Shown piece after piece: positions 1 to 12,228 of a stretch of 64,000 nucleotides of DNA. Below the pieces are notes generated by a model. That model ran no database searches. It had not been told where the DNA came from and saw only the letters and a list, made by a program, of their open reading frames with translations. Location of the stretch: the NCBI GenBank assembly GCA_922989275.2, contig OV277871.1, forward strand, positions 59,665,848 to 59,729,847, read 5' to 3'. The DNA comes from Gari tellinella (taxonomy: Eukaryota > Mollusca > Bivalvia > Cardiida > Psammobiidae). Each line of letters opens with the position of its first letter. Positions within the stretch are counted from its first letter, which is position 1. A program made the position numbers and the translations under genes.

Positions 1-47
1 CTGTTCACCAGACGCCAAATTGTCACTTACAGTATATCGGGATATTC

Positions 48-240
48 TACAGTAAAACCGCTCAAATACCACCACTAAATTGTGTAATATATTAGGTGTC
101 TAACACATGTGACTGCTTGAAGCAAGGTGACTGAAGGAGCTTTTTTTGTTTTACCATCACCTTGAATAAAACCTTAACCTGTCTTTTAAACAACTGTTTA
201 GCCTTCTTTTAAGAGGTTGTAATAAAGAGGTTTTACTGTA
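48..240. repeat. M-H miniature inverted-repeat element
   Basis: Starts TACAGTAAAACCGCTC and ends with the inverted GAGGTTTTACTGTA, so a TA target duplication with CAGTAAAACC ends is likely, as in Tc1/mariner-type elements. The interior carries a ' tgtgactgcttgaagcaag ' block and an 'aggagctt' block that recur in the copies at 6.8 and 25.7 kb. It is non-coding and non-autonomous. The superfamily is inferred only from the ends. Confidence 0.65.
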
Positions 241-556
241 GATAATAAACCATGTAATAAACTTGAGCCCAAATGGAATTGCAAAAGCTTCAATAAGTCA
301 GGCAGACGCGACACATTAATAGTATTAAATAACGCTTATGGCCAAAAAAGTAATATTGTAAGGCGAAACGACACGCGTTCTAGCAAATGCATTACTTAAA
401 GATAAAAAATGATGTTGCGAATAGATAAATCTATACGTTACGATCAATGACAATTTATTGATTTAACTCTCTGGGGTAGCAGATATGTTTGATACAAATT
501 TCCATAACATCATAGAGTAGATATCCTCATAATATTCTACCACAAGGTGGTTTTAA
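241..556. other. no recognised feature
   Basis: AT-rich stretch between two miniature elements. I see no open frame with recognisable protein content and no internal repeat. Confidence 0.5.
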
Positions 557-933
557 AGGCAGCGCTCCCTCTCTACAACAGCACACAACCAGAGACAAAA
601 AGCGTGTGTGTGTTCGATTCTTTGTCGGGAGTTGTTATATGGTGGGAAACTTAACTTCATTATTAGAGCGCTGAGCATGCGTTATATTTACAAATATTTT
701 GAACCTAGATCAGCCACCGCGTAACACGGTTTTTGATCTGGGTTCAAATTGTTTGTCAGTCTACTTTATATTTCATCTATTAGAATGTCTCATACGAAAC
801 GTTGAAAAAAAGCAGCAAACCACACACTGTTGTGCTGCAGTGAAAGCCTTTTAGACATAAATGTCTTATTTTAGGGAACAGCTGCACGCCTTGTTGTAAG
901 AAGGGAATCGTTGTTCGGGAAGGGAACATTGTA
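557..933. repeat. M-C element, diverged copy
   Basis: Left end reads gcagcgctccctctctacaa and right end reads gggaagggaacattgta, matching in inverted orientation the M-C ends seen cleanly near 57.35 kb. A weak HP hairpin lies at about 694-758 (gaacctagatcag ... ctgatc-like ... gggttcaaattg). Several base changes in both ends mark this as an old copy. Confidence 0.6.
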
Positions 934-1935
934 TTGATTTGTGATTATTAACACATTGAGCCGTAGCAGCGAGTATACATGTCTTCTACAATACGTGTAT
1001 CTTTGAAGGGTACACGTTACCTATGCGAACAGCGTAGACCCAGGTGATAAGGCCCTGCTAGAGGTGGTATAGAGTGGAGATAACGTATCATAGATGACCA
1101 TTTCCATACGAAACACTTTACTATCGATGAAACCCTGTGAATTTCTTATTGATTTGAGAGGAAAGCAGATTTGATCGGTGCCAAAAGTGTTAATCTCGAC
1201 AGTTTCAGTGAGTAGACGCAGTTACTGTTGGTTACAGTTGGTTTTATATAATTTTTTGAATAAAGGGTGTTATGTTAGCTAGAAATAAATGCAACAGTTG
1301 AGAATAAAATGAAAATCAGTTGTACCTTTGTCTCTACATTTACCCTTGGTCTCAAATATTTTGAAAATCAATCGTGTCCCTGTGGACCCATTAGCAGCTT
1401 TTAATCTTAATTCATGTATTCCCGGATATTGCAATGCAACTTCGTATACGTGCTTCCTGAAAAGTGTTAAAACTTTCACTATATTGTCTATTTTTACAAT
1501 AGATCATGTCGTAAGAAAACGTGTAGACTGTTACGAAACTCTTCAAATGATCACGCTGATGGTTTTTTACTAAAGGAATCAAACAAATTATTGAACTACG
1601 GTAAGAGCTCTCTATTACAACCACCTTACTTAAATTTATTTGTTTGTATAAAATTCAGAAGACAGCTTAACGCAAGGTGACACTAAAATAAAACGGAACA
1701 CTCCTAAAATAGTTTTCAGTTTTACTGTTACCTTCCTTTTACCCATCACCTGTCGTAAACACCTAAAAGTTGAGAGGATTTACAATATATATATGCTTTT
1801 TCCGATTTTTCCGACTGCTTACATAGATCCAGGGAAAGCTTCCTCCCAGAAAAACATGTATGACACTGTAGTGTGCCAGTCGGCGGTCATTTAATTTTAG
1901 CAACACGCATGGGGGTGATACTCTGTCTACAAGTA
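934..1935. other. no gene; M-H relic
   Basis: Mostly featureless AT-rich DNA. About 1,655-1,785 resembles M-H (agacagcttaacgcaaggtg ... cacctgtcgtaaaca ... gagaggatttacaat) without clean ends. Open frames here are under 85 codons and resemble no protein I know. Confidence 0.4.
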
Positions 1936-2241
1936 TACAGTGCATAAATCGTTATTCTTTCCCGTTTAAACGCAAACGAAACGCAAACGCAAATCGCTAA
2001 AATGTAGGAAATTACCATTTTTGACATTTCTAATTAGTGCTTTTTGACATTTCTAATTGTGCTTTTTGACATTTCGAATTAGTGTTTTTTAATCTCAGTG
2101 GCAAACAGTTTGAAGTCTGATCAGACGCCGGGTAACCCGTCGTCTGATCTTGCTCCAAACTGTTTGCAATGGAAATAATAGTTTTAGCGTAAACGCTTTT
2201 ATTGGGAAATAATAACGTTTCCTCCACTTTCCTCCACTGTA
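1936..2241 (+). repeat. M-A element with internal triplication
   Basis: Left end tacagtgcataaatcgttat, right end cgtttcctccactgta. The interior has the family's A-rich arm (gtttaaacgcaaacgaaacg) on the left and the tttagcgtaaacgc arm on the right. HP spans about 2,103-2,170 (caaacagtttgaagtctgatc ... gatcttgctccaaactgtttgc). It is longer than other copies because of the 22-23 bp triplication listed separately. Confidence 0.85.
2018..2084. repeat. 22-23 bp tandem triplication inside M-A
   Basis: Three consecutive near-identical units begin tttttgacatttct at 2,018, 2,041 and 2,063. Other M-A copies, for example 47,914-48,169, have a single unit, so the expansion happened in this copy. Confidence 0.85.
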
Positions 2242-2720
2242 GGCGTGTATCCGTGCAACCATCGCCTTCTACCAGCAAGCTAGTGATACAGAAAATGTCA
2301 AAATTAATAATGATATCGCCAATAGCATAACTGAACAAAAAGAGTATTAGCAGTAAGAAAGAGGTTCCCGTTTCTGTAACATATCACCTGAACTGAGCTT
2401 TCATTTATCAAACAAAGTTCGAAGTATATCTATGAATTTGACATCTTCCAACTTATTTGACCTTAACCGTACGCAAGCATAATTGTACGCCCAATACATA
2501 ACCTACAGTAGCCACTGTATAATACTGGACGAACCTAAATATTCAATAAAAATCTAAACTGCTTGACGGATTCAAACTAAATTCCAATCAATATGTATAG
2601 TCACAATATAGTTAGGCAGCCTATAGTTCAATGCGCCCGTGTTAGCAGGAAGGACGGTTGAACGCAATAGTGACATGATTAAATGAACTGCCTCTTTTTT
2701 CCGTATCCTTCTATTACATA
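2242..2720. other. no recognised feature
   Basis: Spacer between two M-A copies in opposite orientation. No coding sequence or repeat recognised. Confidence 0.5.
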
Positions 2721-2969
2721 TACTGGAGAAAACGTTATTCTTACCCAAAGTTCGCGTTTACGCTAAAAATATTATTTCTTTTGCAAACAGTCTGGAGCCT
2801 GATCAGACGCCGGGTAACCCGGCGTCTGATCAGGCTCCAAACTGTTTGCCACTCAAATAAATATGACGTGTCAGAATTGTCCAACAGCTGTTCTTTTCTA
2901 TATTTGAGTGCTTTGCGTTTGCGTTTCGTTTACTTTTAAACGGGAAAAAATAACGTTTTCTCCACTGTA
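2721..2969 (-). repeat. M-A element
   Basis: Well preserved. Left end tactggagaaaacgttattc, right end ataacgttttctccactgta. HP at about 2,779-2,850 has nearly complete arms around the loop gggtaaccc. Orientation is opposite to the copy at 1,936. Confidence 0.9.
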
Positions 2970-3530
2970 CCATGTAGTTAATGATTTTGCCTACCACTTT
3001 TCGTATACCAATAATGCAAGTCATAGTCGGTTTGATAGTATCATCAAGCTAAGGGTTTTTGAATGTGATGTTATGTTAAACATTACCTTAATTAGCATTT
3101 TGGAAGAAAATGAAACCATAACGGTGTGAAACATATACATTTAATAATGGAGTATAATAAGTATTTTGTAATTGTCTTAAACTACAGCATGGTTCTTCCC
3201 TGTTATAATATTCTGTAACAGTTTGCTGTTGTAACAATTATAACTTAAAACAGGAACGGCGAATTAGACGACGATTGGTCAACAGATAATTGTGAAAATG
3301 TCAGGCGCATTTTCTTTTCTGATGAAATGATTCAACTCGTTGCTGACTATAACAAAGTACATTGTACCATACAAAACTGACGATAAAAATAGAATTTCCT
3401 TTCATGACGTGGTTCTGTTTTTTTTTCTCCACAGATACATTCTTATCTATTTGATAATACATAAGTGGTTCGAATGTCATTAATTAACATGTTAAGTGTT
3501 GAAACTGTAGCCGTGCCAGCTGTTGCTTTT
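2970..3530. other. no recognised feature
   Basis: AT-rich spacer. The 73-codon frame that crosses the M-A edge at 2,908-3,129 is read from repeat sequence and shows no protein signature. Confidence 0.45.
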
Positions 3531-3739
3531 GAACCCCTTCACTGCCGTGACGTCATTAATTTTTCATAATTGTCGTCTGCTTTTATAGTTAATTTTTAGG
3601 TATTTTGACTTAAGAAATGTTGAAAAGAGTGTCAAACAGTTTCGATTTTGATCAGACGCCGCGTTACGCGGCGTCCGATCAGAATCCAAACTGTTTGCAA
3701 ATAACCATTGCGCTCGGGGTAAGGCAGTTAAGGGGTTAA
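3531..3739. repeat. M-B element
   Basis: Left end gaaccccttcactgccgtga, right end ggcagttaaggggttaa, an inverted pair. HP at about 3,632-3,700 carries the loop gcgttacgc typical of M-B. The left interior contains ttgtcgtctgctt, a block shared with M-B and M-C copies elsewhere. Confidence 0.85.
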
Positions 3740-4021
3740 AAGAAGGAAATCGTGTGTACATTTAAGTATATTATATATATATACATAATTTTTATCTCGT
3801 TGCTATTTGAACAACTTCAAAATATTAAACAGAACACCTAACCACTTAGTTTAGAAACTGAAGAATGTTGGTGTAGCTCCCATAACAATTATGCAGATGA
3901 TTTGCCACGGCCATAAATAATCTTTGTTAATTTAGAGTCAACATTGGACATCTAAGGGTGAGCAATATTCTATTAAAATCTTGTTTACAGTTTAAATTTA
4001 TCTGCGGTTGCAGCTATAACT

Positions 4022-4385
4022 TGTTACTTACCTACTCAATCCTCTTAACCCCACCTGGGGTATAGGGCTGCCATCACAGATAGCCATTGGGATCGGTCTT
4101 GGTCCGCGTGCTTTACTTCTCTCTATGACATCCGTGATTCTTGGAAATCGGTGTGAAGTATTCGTATCCATGTGTGAGCCGGACGATCTCTTTTCCTTGT
4201 TCGTGTAGGGTTACAATGCAGGGGATAACGAGCTATGTTGGGTTGGTTTCTTTTCAGCGTGTATCTAATCAATTTTAATTTCCTCTGCTTTATGGCAATG
4301 TTGATGGGGATTTTCTTGATTGGTATTAGCAGCTCCTGGTTAGACATACGGTGTGGCCATCTGATTTTCAAAACCCATCACTTGT
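4022..4385 (-). pseudogene. LINE ORF2 C-terminal relic
   Basis: Reading the minus strand from about 4,380 gives a frame of ~80 residues with IRWPHRMSNQELL, then a Lys/Arg-rich KQRKLKLIRYTLKRN stretch and NPTRTRKRDRPAHTWIR. This order matches the region after the RT domain in non-LTR retrotransposons (consensus: IRW-H--SN-EL, RR-W-IGH-LR, G-R-RGRP--TW). A second frame then gives DQDRSQWLSVMAAL. The 3' end is followed, in element orientation, by taggtaagtaac, reminiscent of GTAAG-type LINE tails. Everything upstream (endonuclease, RT) is missing. The clade is uncertain. Confidence 0.7.
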
Positions 4386-6480
4386 ACACGAGTCAAAATG
4401 GAAGCACAAATAAACATCAACAAACACGTTTGGCATCGATAGCTCTTCCTTCTAGTAAATGTGTTGAGTTCCTTCATGTTGATGGAACATTCCATCAAGT
4501 CAGTAGTATGCAGAGAGTTATTCTACAGTTTAGTCATCCATCGGTTCTTAAAGTATAAATGATAACATTCAGGTAAACTTAAACTTTATATTTATACTTC
4601 TTGTTTTCGTTATCAGCGATGACCTCTGATCGTCTCACCAAGCGGTCCATAGTAGACTAAAGCTATCATAAATGTATTTTGAAACCGAATTGACGTTATC
4701 CATTAGGTTTAATTCGATTAAGAACAGGTATATTCCAATTCACATTTTTTATTTGCAGCCTATATTGATTTTATTGTGATTATATGAATAACAAAAGGGT
4801 GGACCTATTTTTCATAAAGTGATAGTTTTGTTTATAGAAACCATCTAAAGGGTGTTGAGAAAGATAAAGGATTTGAAGAAAATTTAATTACTTATTCGTT
4901 TTTAATTGTGTTCTTTTAAACAGCATTAAATAACTGAGTTCATTTGTTTGGTGATAAAAAGTGGAATGACCTCTCACTGACGAGATATGTTAAAAGAAAA
5001 TTCGGTTCGGGACGAAAATCAAAGTGCTTGCCAAGGCTTGCCCTTCGATTGTCTATCCTTTAAAATACCCGTCATTGACAGGTTATTCTTTATATATGTT
5101 CTCGTATGATTGAAACTGAACCAAGCCGCAGTCCAATATAATGTATACACTTATAAGCTGTTTGAAACTACTGGACATGTACTCTGAGTGGCAAAAAGTT
5201 AAGAACTGATCAAACGTTGAGTTTCATGGCATGTTCCTTTATTAAACAAAATATCTGTCACAGCAATTTTATCGTGCCACGCACTAGCTCACAACTGTAG
5301 GTAATTAAATATCTTCTTTGAAAACAAACGTATAGGGCTGAAAAGAATAACGTCGTCTCAGGTTAAAATCGTCTATTCAAGTATGCTCAATGGGCAATTG
5401 TTTCATAGAACTAGCTATGTATGTACACGACCTTGTCTTCAAGGTCTAATTACCATATTAACAAGCTATAATTATACATCAAATCAGTGTTGGAAGACAT
5501 GTGATTGACCTTTTCCTAGTGTGCAATTGATGTGAAGTCACTCAAACAACTTGTCGCGTTGTTTAGCTGTAGCCTTCAAAACAAACTGAAGTAACTGTAT
5601 ATTTAGTTTTACTTCAAAGCAAACCTCATTCAACTAAATTAGTTCAGCTTCGGATAGAACACCAATTGCTTGTAACATGAAGCGGAATACGGCCAAACTG
5701 ACGTCAGTACGATAGTAATCAGTCAATCGAAATTTGAAATGAACTACATGTATATTATTTGGTTTTTAAGTTCTGACATTCAGTACTTGTAATAACCTGT
5801 TGTCAATGTAGTGTTCATATATATGGAATGCATAGTAATTTTCATTTCAATGTTCAGTGAATATGACAGAAATGTATATACTTAGGTGTTTACATTGTGT
5901 GTTATTTGTACTGATGATTCGGTGGTCTTTTTACACGTGGCACAGTGGAAAATATGATATTCGGGATTAACCCTTTACCTCATAGCCTATTTATAGTATT
6001 GGAGACAGGTCACCACTTAAAGCAGGTTGAAAGTAAAGCAGAATGTTTTTAGCTTCCATTTGTTAGAATATAGAAAACATTCCATATACTGTTATATACA
6101 TGACTGATTAAATTCGAACTATTTTCTTCAGCGGAGGAATAAATCATATCCGCTAAAAGGCGCTTCTGTGTAAGAAAGGTTTAACGGTATTGAGCTCATA
6201 CAGAATGCAAATAGGATGGACACAAACGTAGGTTGATGATTTGATTGAGAAAGAATACCGTCTTCTCCTCCTACAGTAGTGTTGTTCAATGACCCAAATT
6301 ATTGCATGGATTTTACCAACCAACGTCAAATGCATTTACTTGTACCTCTTTGCTCAATAAATCTCGACTGAATAATAACATAGATATGTAAATACTGTTA
6401 ACTTGACAACATTATGTTTAAAGAATGCTGTTGTAGAATCTGCCAAAATGTGATGCATGTGTATGCGTCTCAAACATTAA
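4386..6480. other. no gene; weak M-H scrap
   Basis: About 2.1 kb of AT-rich DNA. At 6,001-6,045 gagacaggtcaccacttaaa resembles an M-H interior. Nothing else is recognised on either strand; open frames are short and low in complexity. Confidence 0.4.
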
Positions 6481-6662
6481 TCACTGCCGAACCCCGAGTA
6501 CAACAATAACGTTCAAACAATTTCAAAAGTCTGATCAGGATCCAAACTGTTAAATACCCGTACCGATATCATTTTAGTCAATTAACATAAACTTGCATTT
6601 GATCAATGAAAGCAGACGGAACATGTGTAAAGCAAATGCCGTCATTGCAGTGAATGGGTTAA
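6481..6662. repeat. M-B element with half-deleted hairpin
   Basis: Left tcactgccgaaccccgagta, right cattgcagtgaatgggttaa. The hairpin is reduced to gtctgatcaggatccaaact at 6,530-6,549: the right arm remains and most of the left arm and loop are gone. Confidence 0.7.
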
Positions 6663-6810
6663 AACATTATGCCGGAATTAATGTTAAGAAAATACTGAAA
6701 TGTAGTAATATCTAAAGATGATTATCTCTTCTCAAAATCCATAATACATGAATCTGGATGGTTTATTGAATACGGGTTACAATAACATATTACAATACAT
6801 TGGTTAAGAA

Positions 6811-6993
6811 TACAGTATAACCACTTTTTTATTACGACGGCTAAAAAGAAGGCTAATTGTCTGTATAAAAGACATGTGACAGCTTAAAGCAGGAGCTTTC
6901 TGTTTCACTTTCACAATGCTTTTAGCAGTCGCCTGTCTTAAACGACTAATATTTGACACAATTTAGTGGTCGTGATATAGATTTTATATTGTA
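6811..6993. repeat. M-H element
   Basis: Left end tacagtataaccactttttt; interior has gacatgtgacagcttaaagc, an aggagctttc block and cctgtcttaaacgactaat; right end ttttatattgta. It shares block order with the copies at 48-240 and 25,690-25,859. The ends are degraded. Confidence 0.6.
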
Positions 6994-7604
6994 TGTCCAT
7001 TTTGAAAGACTCAAGCATATGCAGGTACACCATTAGATATTGTGTTGCTATTCATTTAGGCGTGTCTTTGAAATAACACTTAATTTGTGTATAATGTTTT
7101 GGCCCTGAACGATACACTAACACACTATTCAAATGTTTAAACACACAAAAACACACTCGACTACATATATATCGTAATTTACGAAAGGTTGTTCATATAC
7201 TGTACACATTATTATCATAAGTAGTAGATGTGGTTTTCGTAGCAGTAGAAGTAGTAGTTATGCAGTAGAAATAGAAGTATTGCAATTATGGTATATGTTC
7301 GGCCTTCGTGGCCAATTCCTGCGCATCACAACTCCCAACCGTTGTAAAATACCGTTTCAAAACGGTAGAACATAGATTATTTCTTAATTTTAACACACCT
7401 CGCGCACATCCCTATATAAACAAAGAAGTAACGTATTTATGTTAAAATTCTTAAAAAAAACAATAAACACGCATGCGCTGTAACGGCTTAACGTGACGTT
7501 ATATTGCTAAACAAAAATACATACGCCAAGAAAGGTAGCGTCATTGCGCCGGTGTAAATTGTAGTTATATTGATTTTTTAGAATCGAGTCAATAAACTAA
7601 CATC
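6994..7604. other. no recognised feature
   Basis: Contains CA-rich and GTA-rich low-complexity tracts (7,140-7,160 and 7,225-7,270) and a short palindrome ccgtttcaaaacgg near 7,351. No coding sequence recognised. Confidence 0.45.
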
Positions 7605-7738
7605 AGTGTTTAATCGCGCAATAGAACACGGATAGTCGTTCAGATGCCGGTAATTAATTCACTCGGCTTTTTCGGCTCCGTGATTTAATTACTACGCCTC
7701 TCTACTCCTACCCGTATTCTATTGCGCGATAAAACACT
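7605..7738. repeat. 134 bp inverted-repeat element
   Basis: Left end agtgtttaatcgcgcaatag, right end the inverted ctattgcgcgataaaacact, with only a couple of mismatches over about 25 bp. The interior has a second, weaker pairing (ggtaattaattcac / gtgatttaattac). This is typical MITE structure. No clear target duplication is visible. Confidence 0.8.
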
Positions 7739-8586
7739 AGTACACATTTATTAACTCTTAAGTAGACATTGTAGTGAAGCACTACCAAAAGGGGTACATT
7801 TATTATAATTCACTTTGACAACTTCTTGTCGCCATTTTATGTTACATCATACAGCATTATAAAAAAGAACCATATCAGTCAAGTGATATAATGTTTGAAA
7901 AGAAAATTTCGAAAAATAAAACTTAAAATAAATACTTGCCGTAGCTTCTGCACCACGACTGTATTACACATAATACATGTACATCGTACTTTAAACCTAC
8001 CACTAAGTCATACAGCTAAAACTTGTTTATGGTGTCAACTGCAAAGAAACAACTAAAACTATATACGTATTTGAAAAAGATGACGTTTACTGTTCACTTC
8101 GCTCGCATGAGGAAACATTCCAACCGTCGCGATATTACTGAAATACTCTTATTTAAACGACGTAAAACTATACTATGAGATAAATCCGTGCGTAAAATAG
8201 TGCTATTAAAAACAATCGTCTGTTACATATATCGGTACAGTGTGTTATAGTTTACATCATTTGCATCTGTTAAAAGACCAACCAGTAAATATTCTAGGAT
8301 CGAACTATTCAATAGTTGACATGTATAAATAATATCAAAAGGTAAAAATTGGAAATATCTATAGGATATTTGGTGAAAGATATAAAAACATCAAAATGCA
8401 TAGATAAAACTTTGTATAATATAAACTAAACGCATAGTTACTCCTCTTTCAATATTGTATGGTTTATTAGTTACTGGGTCAATCAATTTTGACCCTTCAA
8501 GGTTGTGATAAATGGTATCGACATGAACTAAACAAAATCCAGTATGTGTAGTGTACATGTATCCATAGGTGATTGTCACATGCTTA

Positions 8587-8590
<4 letters not shown>
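7739..8590. other. no recognised feature
   Basis: AT-rich, with no long frame. The 92-codon minus frame covering 8,391-8,669 is largely translation of the adjacent CT microsatellite and is not a gene. Confidence 0.5.

Positions 8591-8626
<36 letters not shown>
8591..8626. repeat. (CT)18 microsatellite
   Basis: Perfect dinucleotide run of about 36 bp, followed by C-rich cccactcccccacccaacca. Confidence 0.95.
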
Positions 8627-8629
<3 letters not shown>

Positions 8630-9794
8630 GACCCCACTCCCCCACCCAACCACCCAACCACTCACACAAATAAATTCACTTTTTCAGATCTCATGCGATT
8701 TGTATTTAAACCATAACAAAAGACAGTTTTCTGACCGAGATTAGAATAAAAAAATCCGCGAACATAGTATGTTTAAATATTAGTACATGGTTTTAAACTT
8801 CGTCACCTAATCGACTCCAAAATCGGTGGTTGCATTCGCGACTTTTATCATTACAAGCTTGTTTGCCCTCCACTTTCCATAACATGGTCTAATTTTTCAT
8901 TATCTTACTCATGAAGAAGGCCATTTTTCTATTTTCAAACTGTTAACACGATCTTAAAACTAGTCGTCAAAATAACGATCCTGTAGGACAATGTCAGTTA
9001 CTTGAGCTACAACTTGATTTGCACCTATGATAAACAGCGAGCGTGGTGTTCTTGACGAATTCGCGTATGCTAATCTTTGTTACTATGTGTAATATAGTTA
9101 AACCGAAAGTAATGACTTTCAGCGAACTGAATTTCAAACATGTATAGATAAGCGTTTAAGATTTTATTTGAAGTAGTCAGTACAATATTTCTATTGATAC
9201 TATACGGTATTGTACCAGTTATTTTGTGTTACTGTGTTTGGACATAAATTAAACCGTAGTTCTATTTATAACCTTTGTGACTGACATTGTCCTAGTGGAG
9301 TTGGGTATAAATCGGACGACTCATTTTAAAGACGTGGTAAATTCTAGACAAAATTGGAGTGATGACTTCTCTTATAAATACATAGCATACTTTTGGTATG
9401 AATAAATAGATCTAACAGTTTTCAGGTAGCTCTACAACAACCTTTGATACATTAAACCGGGATTTTTGTCACTTATATTTGAAGAAGTGATGCCGTTACG
9501 TACAGCGTTGTGTATTATATTATTCCATGGCGTAATAAGCACAAGTCACATTTGCATATACGATAGGTTTAGCTATTTTCGAAATTTAAACAGCAGCTTT
9601 CAATCAACGACCGCGACGTCTATTATTAGAAAAATAGTTACACCGCCAGTAAATATAACATATTAGCTATCGAAATACGTTTTATGTTTATGTTTTATAT
9701 CAATCATACAACACATATTCCAAAGTAATCAACAATCCATGGTATGCATTCAACCGTGTTGTTCTAGCAGTATCGTATTTAACTAACAAAAAGT
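8627..9794. other. no recognised feature
   Basis: About 1.2 kb of AT-rich DNA without recognisable coding sequence or repeats. The 66-codon plus frame at 9,466-9,666 shows no family signature. Confidence 0.45.
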
Positions 9795-10160
9795 ATAGAT
9801 GGAACTTATACCAAGATGCTGCGCGTGGTCCATCAGATCAGCTGGAGAGACCATCTAACAAACAAGGAGCTGTATGGAAACCTCCCAAAACTCTCAGAGA
9901 AAATAAGGCTAAGAAGATTGAAGTTTGCTGGACACTGCTACAGACATCCAGAACTTCCAACTAGCCACCTTGTATTATGGCAGCCAAGACAGGGAACTCG
10001 TAGAAGGGGTTGGCAAAGAAAGACCTACGTAGACGGTCTTTTGGAGGACACCAAGATGAGTAACACAGAGGAAGTTGCAAAATGTATGCTCAATAAAGAA
10101 GTTTGGAGGTCCATGTCTACCCGAGGACGTCGGCGGAAGCAGACGGCTCGACATGAGTGA
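9795..10160 (+). pseudogene. LINE ORF2 C-terminal fragment (RTE-like)
   Basis: The frame is open from about 9,795 to the stop at 10,160 and reads DGTYTKMLRVVHQISWRDHL, then TNKELYGNLPKLSEKIRLRR, LKFAGHCYRHPELP and LVLWQPRQGTRRRGWQRKTY. This is the conserved segment after the RT domain in a LINE lineage common in cnidarians and molluscs (SWRDH-TN-ELYG-LP, RRL-FAGHC-RH, G-R-RG---TYVD). The nuclease and RT are absent and the 5' side is unrelated AT-rich DNA, consistent with 5' truncation on insertion. The frame is uninterrupted, so the copy is not very old. Confidence 0.8.
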
Positions 10161-11264
10161 GAAATTAAATGTATCCGCTTAGGTGTAACAATCTCATATA
10201 TTATAGTATAGTTGAACCAGTGTATCAAAAACCAAACCTGTGTTGAAATAACACATTAAACGTATGGTCATTGAATGTATCCCCAGTCACAGGAAAACCT
10301 AGTACCTAGAATTACTGTGCGCCTAATCTGGATCCAAATTGTAACAAACTTTAAGATAATAACGTCAGCAGTTGTAAATACTTAGTTTTAAAAATGTTTT
10401 TTGTGCAAACACAAATTTTGACAAAAAAATAAATGTGTAAAGTATGTACATGTAAAGATGAAAGCTTCAATAATCACGTTTCTATGACAGGAAGTTAGCT
10501 GGTGACTACGTTACGAAGGATGAGTGTAAGTCAAAATACCCCACATGTAGCATGCTACTGGGTCGTTTAGATGCCGAAATCTCGAGGTGTCGAATATAGA
10601 GAGGTTTCACTGTAGCGTGTTACCTCTGAAACGAAGATTCCATATAACTAAAAATTGTATGATTATCAAAACAGTCCTCAGCCTAATGCATGTGTTTCAC
10701 TTGCTCACCAAAGATTGGGCGAATATTTAGGTAAAGTTTTAAGTTCAAATGACTGATGAATGAAGGCAACACATGCATACATATCCTAAATTAACGTTCC
10801 TTAACGCTAATATTCTGTTTAAATCTACGCATTTCTTAAAAGTGTACAGAAATCAATATTGGATTTACTGATTAACCCCTCTTTACCAGAAACGCCTTCA
10901 ACACATTTAACCCTAAAGATGAGTATAACCGTCATTACCAAACAGTGTACCTGTAAAAGATACAAAAAACAAACAGTGTAGGTCTTAATCATGCCGCTCA
11001 TATTTTAGCTCTCTGATCAGTGGTCTGTGTTCTTCTCCGTTTTACAACACAGTGTCAATGTCAAGCCTATATGGTGATCAATGGACATGGCTTAATTGGA
11101 CATTGTAAGTGTTTATTACATGTTTCAGGACTAGACTAAGTTGGACATTCGAAATGTTCATTAAATGTTTTTGAAAGGAATGATTAATCCAATTATTCTG
11201 GAGGTGTTAGGTGTTTGGAGGATTTACGGTATTATTATTTGTCTATTGTTATTTATGTCTGTCT
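10161..11264. other. no gene; hairpin scrap
   Basis: At 10,318-10,350 ctaatctggatccaaattgt resembles a right HP arm. An M-H-like end (gagaggtttcactgta) lies at 10,600-10,615 without a partner. Nothing else is recognised. Confidence 0.4.
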
Positions 11265-12228
11265 GATTGTTACGTTGCGTGTTGTGCTCGCTGGGCTGAT
11301 ATTTGTACTTCTTGCATATGACTAATGGACGGCTGAAGGCTACATGCATTCAATCGATTACAAACAAATAACTCTTTCCTCTATCATTTCAGGTTCAAGG
11401 GCTGAAGTGTATGTCTCCTCACAAAAAAACTAAATAAAGCAACAGAACTCATCAATTGTTTTAACCCAATTTACCGTCGACCCCATAATATCTATCAACA
11501 GTTTTGATCAACACTACCTTCACGCCTGAAAATGTCGTATCAGTCTTGACGTCGATGTTACTTCAGTCAGTGTGCCATAGTTTTAAATACAAGACGATTT
11601 TCTAGAAGAAAGTTGTTTTCCAAGACATCAGTGGTGACTGAATTTCGTTTCATCTCCAGAGATCGTCCTGCCTTATAGCGGTTCTGTGTCTTACTTGACA
11701 TTGGATATGTTTCTTTTTAATAATCTATGTTTGTGGATCTTATCCACTTTTCCAAGAACTACATGGACCGTATTTCGTGTTGCGCTCTCTGTGTCTGGTA
11801 TTTGTTTTTCTTGCATATGATTACTTGATGGCTGAAGGCTGGATGCATTCAATCGATAACAAGCAAATACCCATTTCCTCTTTCATTTTAGGTTCAAGGG
11901 CTTAAGTGTATCTCTCCTCACAATACAGTGTATGTCAAGAACAATTTGAAGAAAGCAGCAGAACTCATTCAACATTTGAACCCATTTAACTGTCGGTCCC
12001 ATAATATTTAGTTTTGATCAACACTACATTCGGTGTGCCAGTATTATTAATACACGGCGATAATCTAGCAGAAAGTTGGTTACGAAGACATCAGTGGTGA
12101 CGGAATGTTGTATCATCTCCAGAGATCGACCTGCCTTATAGCGGTTCTGTGTCTTCCTTGGCATGGGAGATGTTTTTGTTTAATATTCTCTGTTTGCGAA
12201 TCTTATCCCTACTTCCAAGAACTACATG
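11265..12228 (+). repeat. tandem duplication of a ~0.5 kb block
   Basis: Two diverged direct copies, about 11,265-11,766 and 11,767-12,228. Matching landmarks include cttgcatatga (11,311 / 11,810), tggctgaaggct, atgcattcaatcgat, aggttcaagggct (11,391 / 11,891), gttttgatcaacactac, gacatcagtggtgac, catctccagagatcg and ccaagaactacatgga (11,753 / 12,215). The offset falls from about 500 to 463 bp, showing indels since duplication. Both copies carry a pyrimidine tract and AG just before gttcaaggg, which looks like a splice acceptor, but neither gives a sustained open frame. Function unknown. Confidence 0.85.

Noticed and set aside
8391..8669. 92-codon minus frame with a run of ERERER
   Set aside because: Created by the (CT)18 microsatellite; the flanking sequence has no protein signature.
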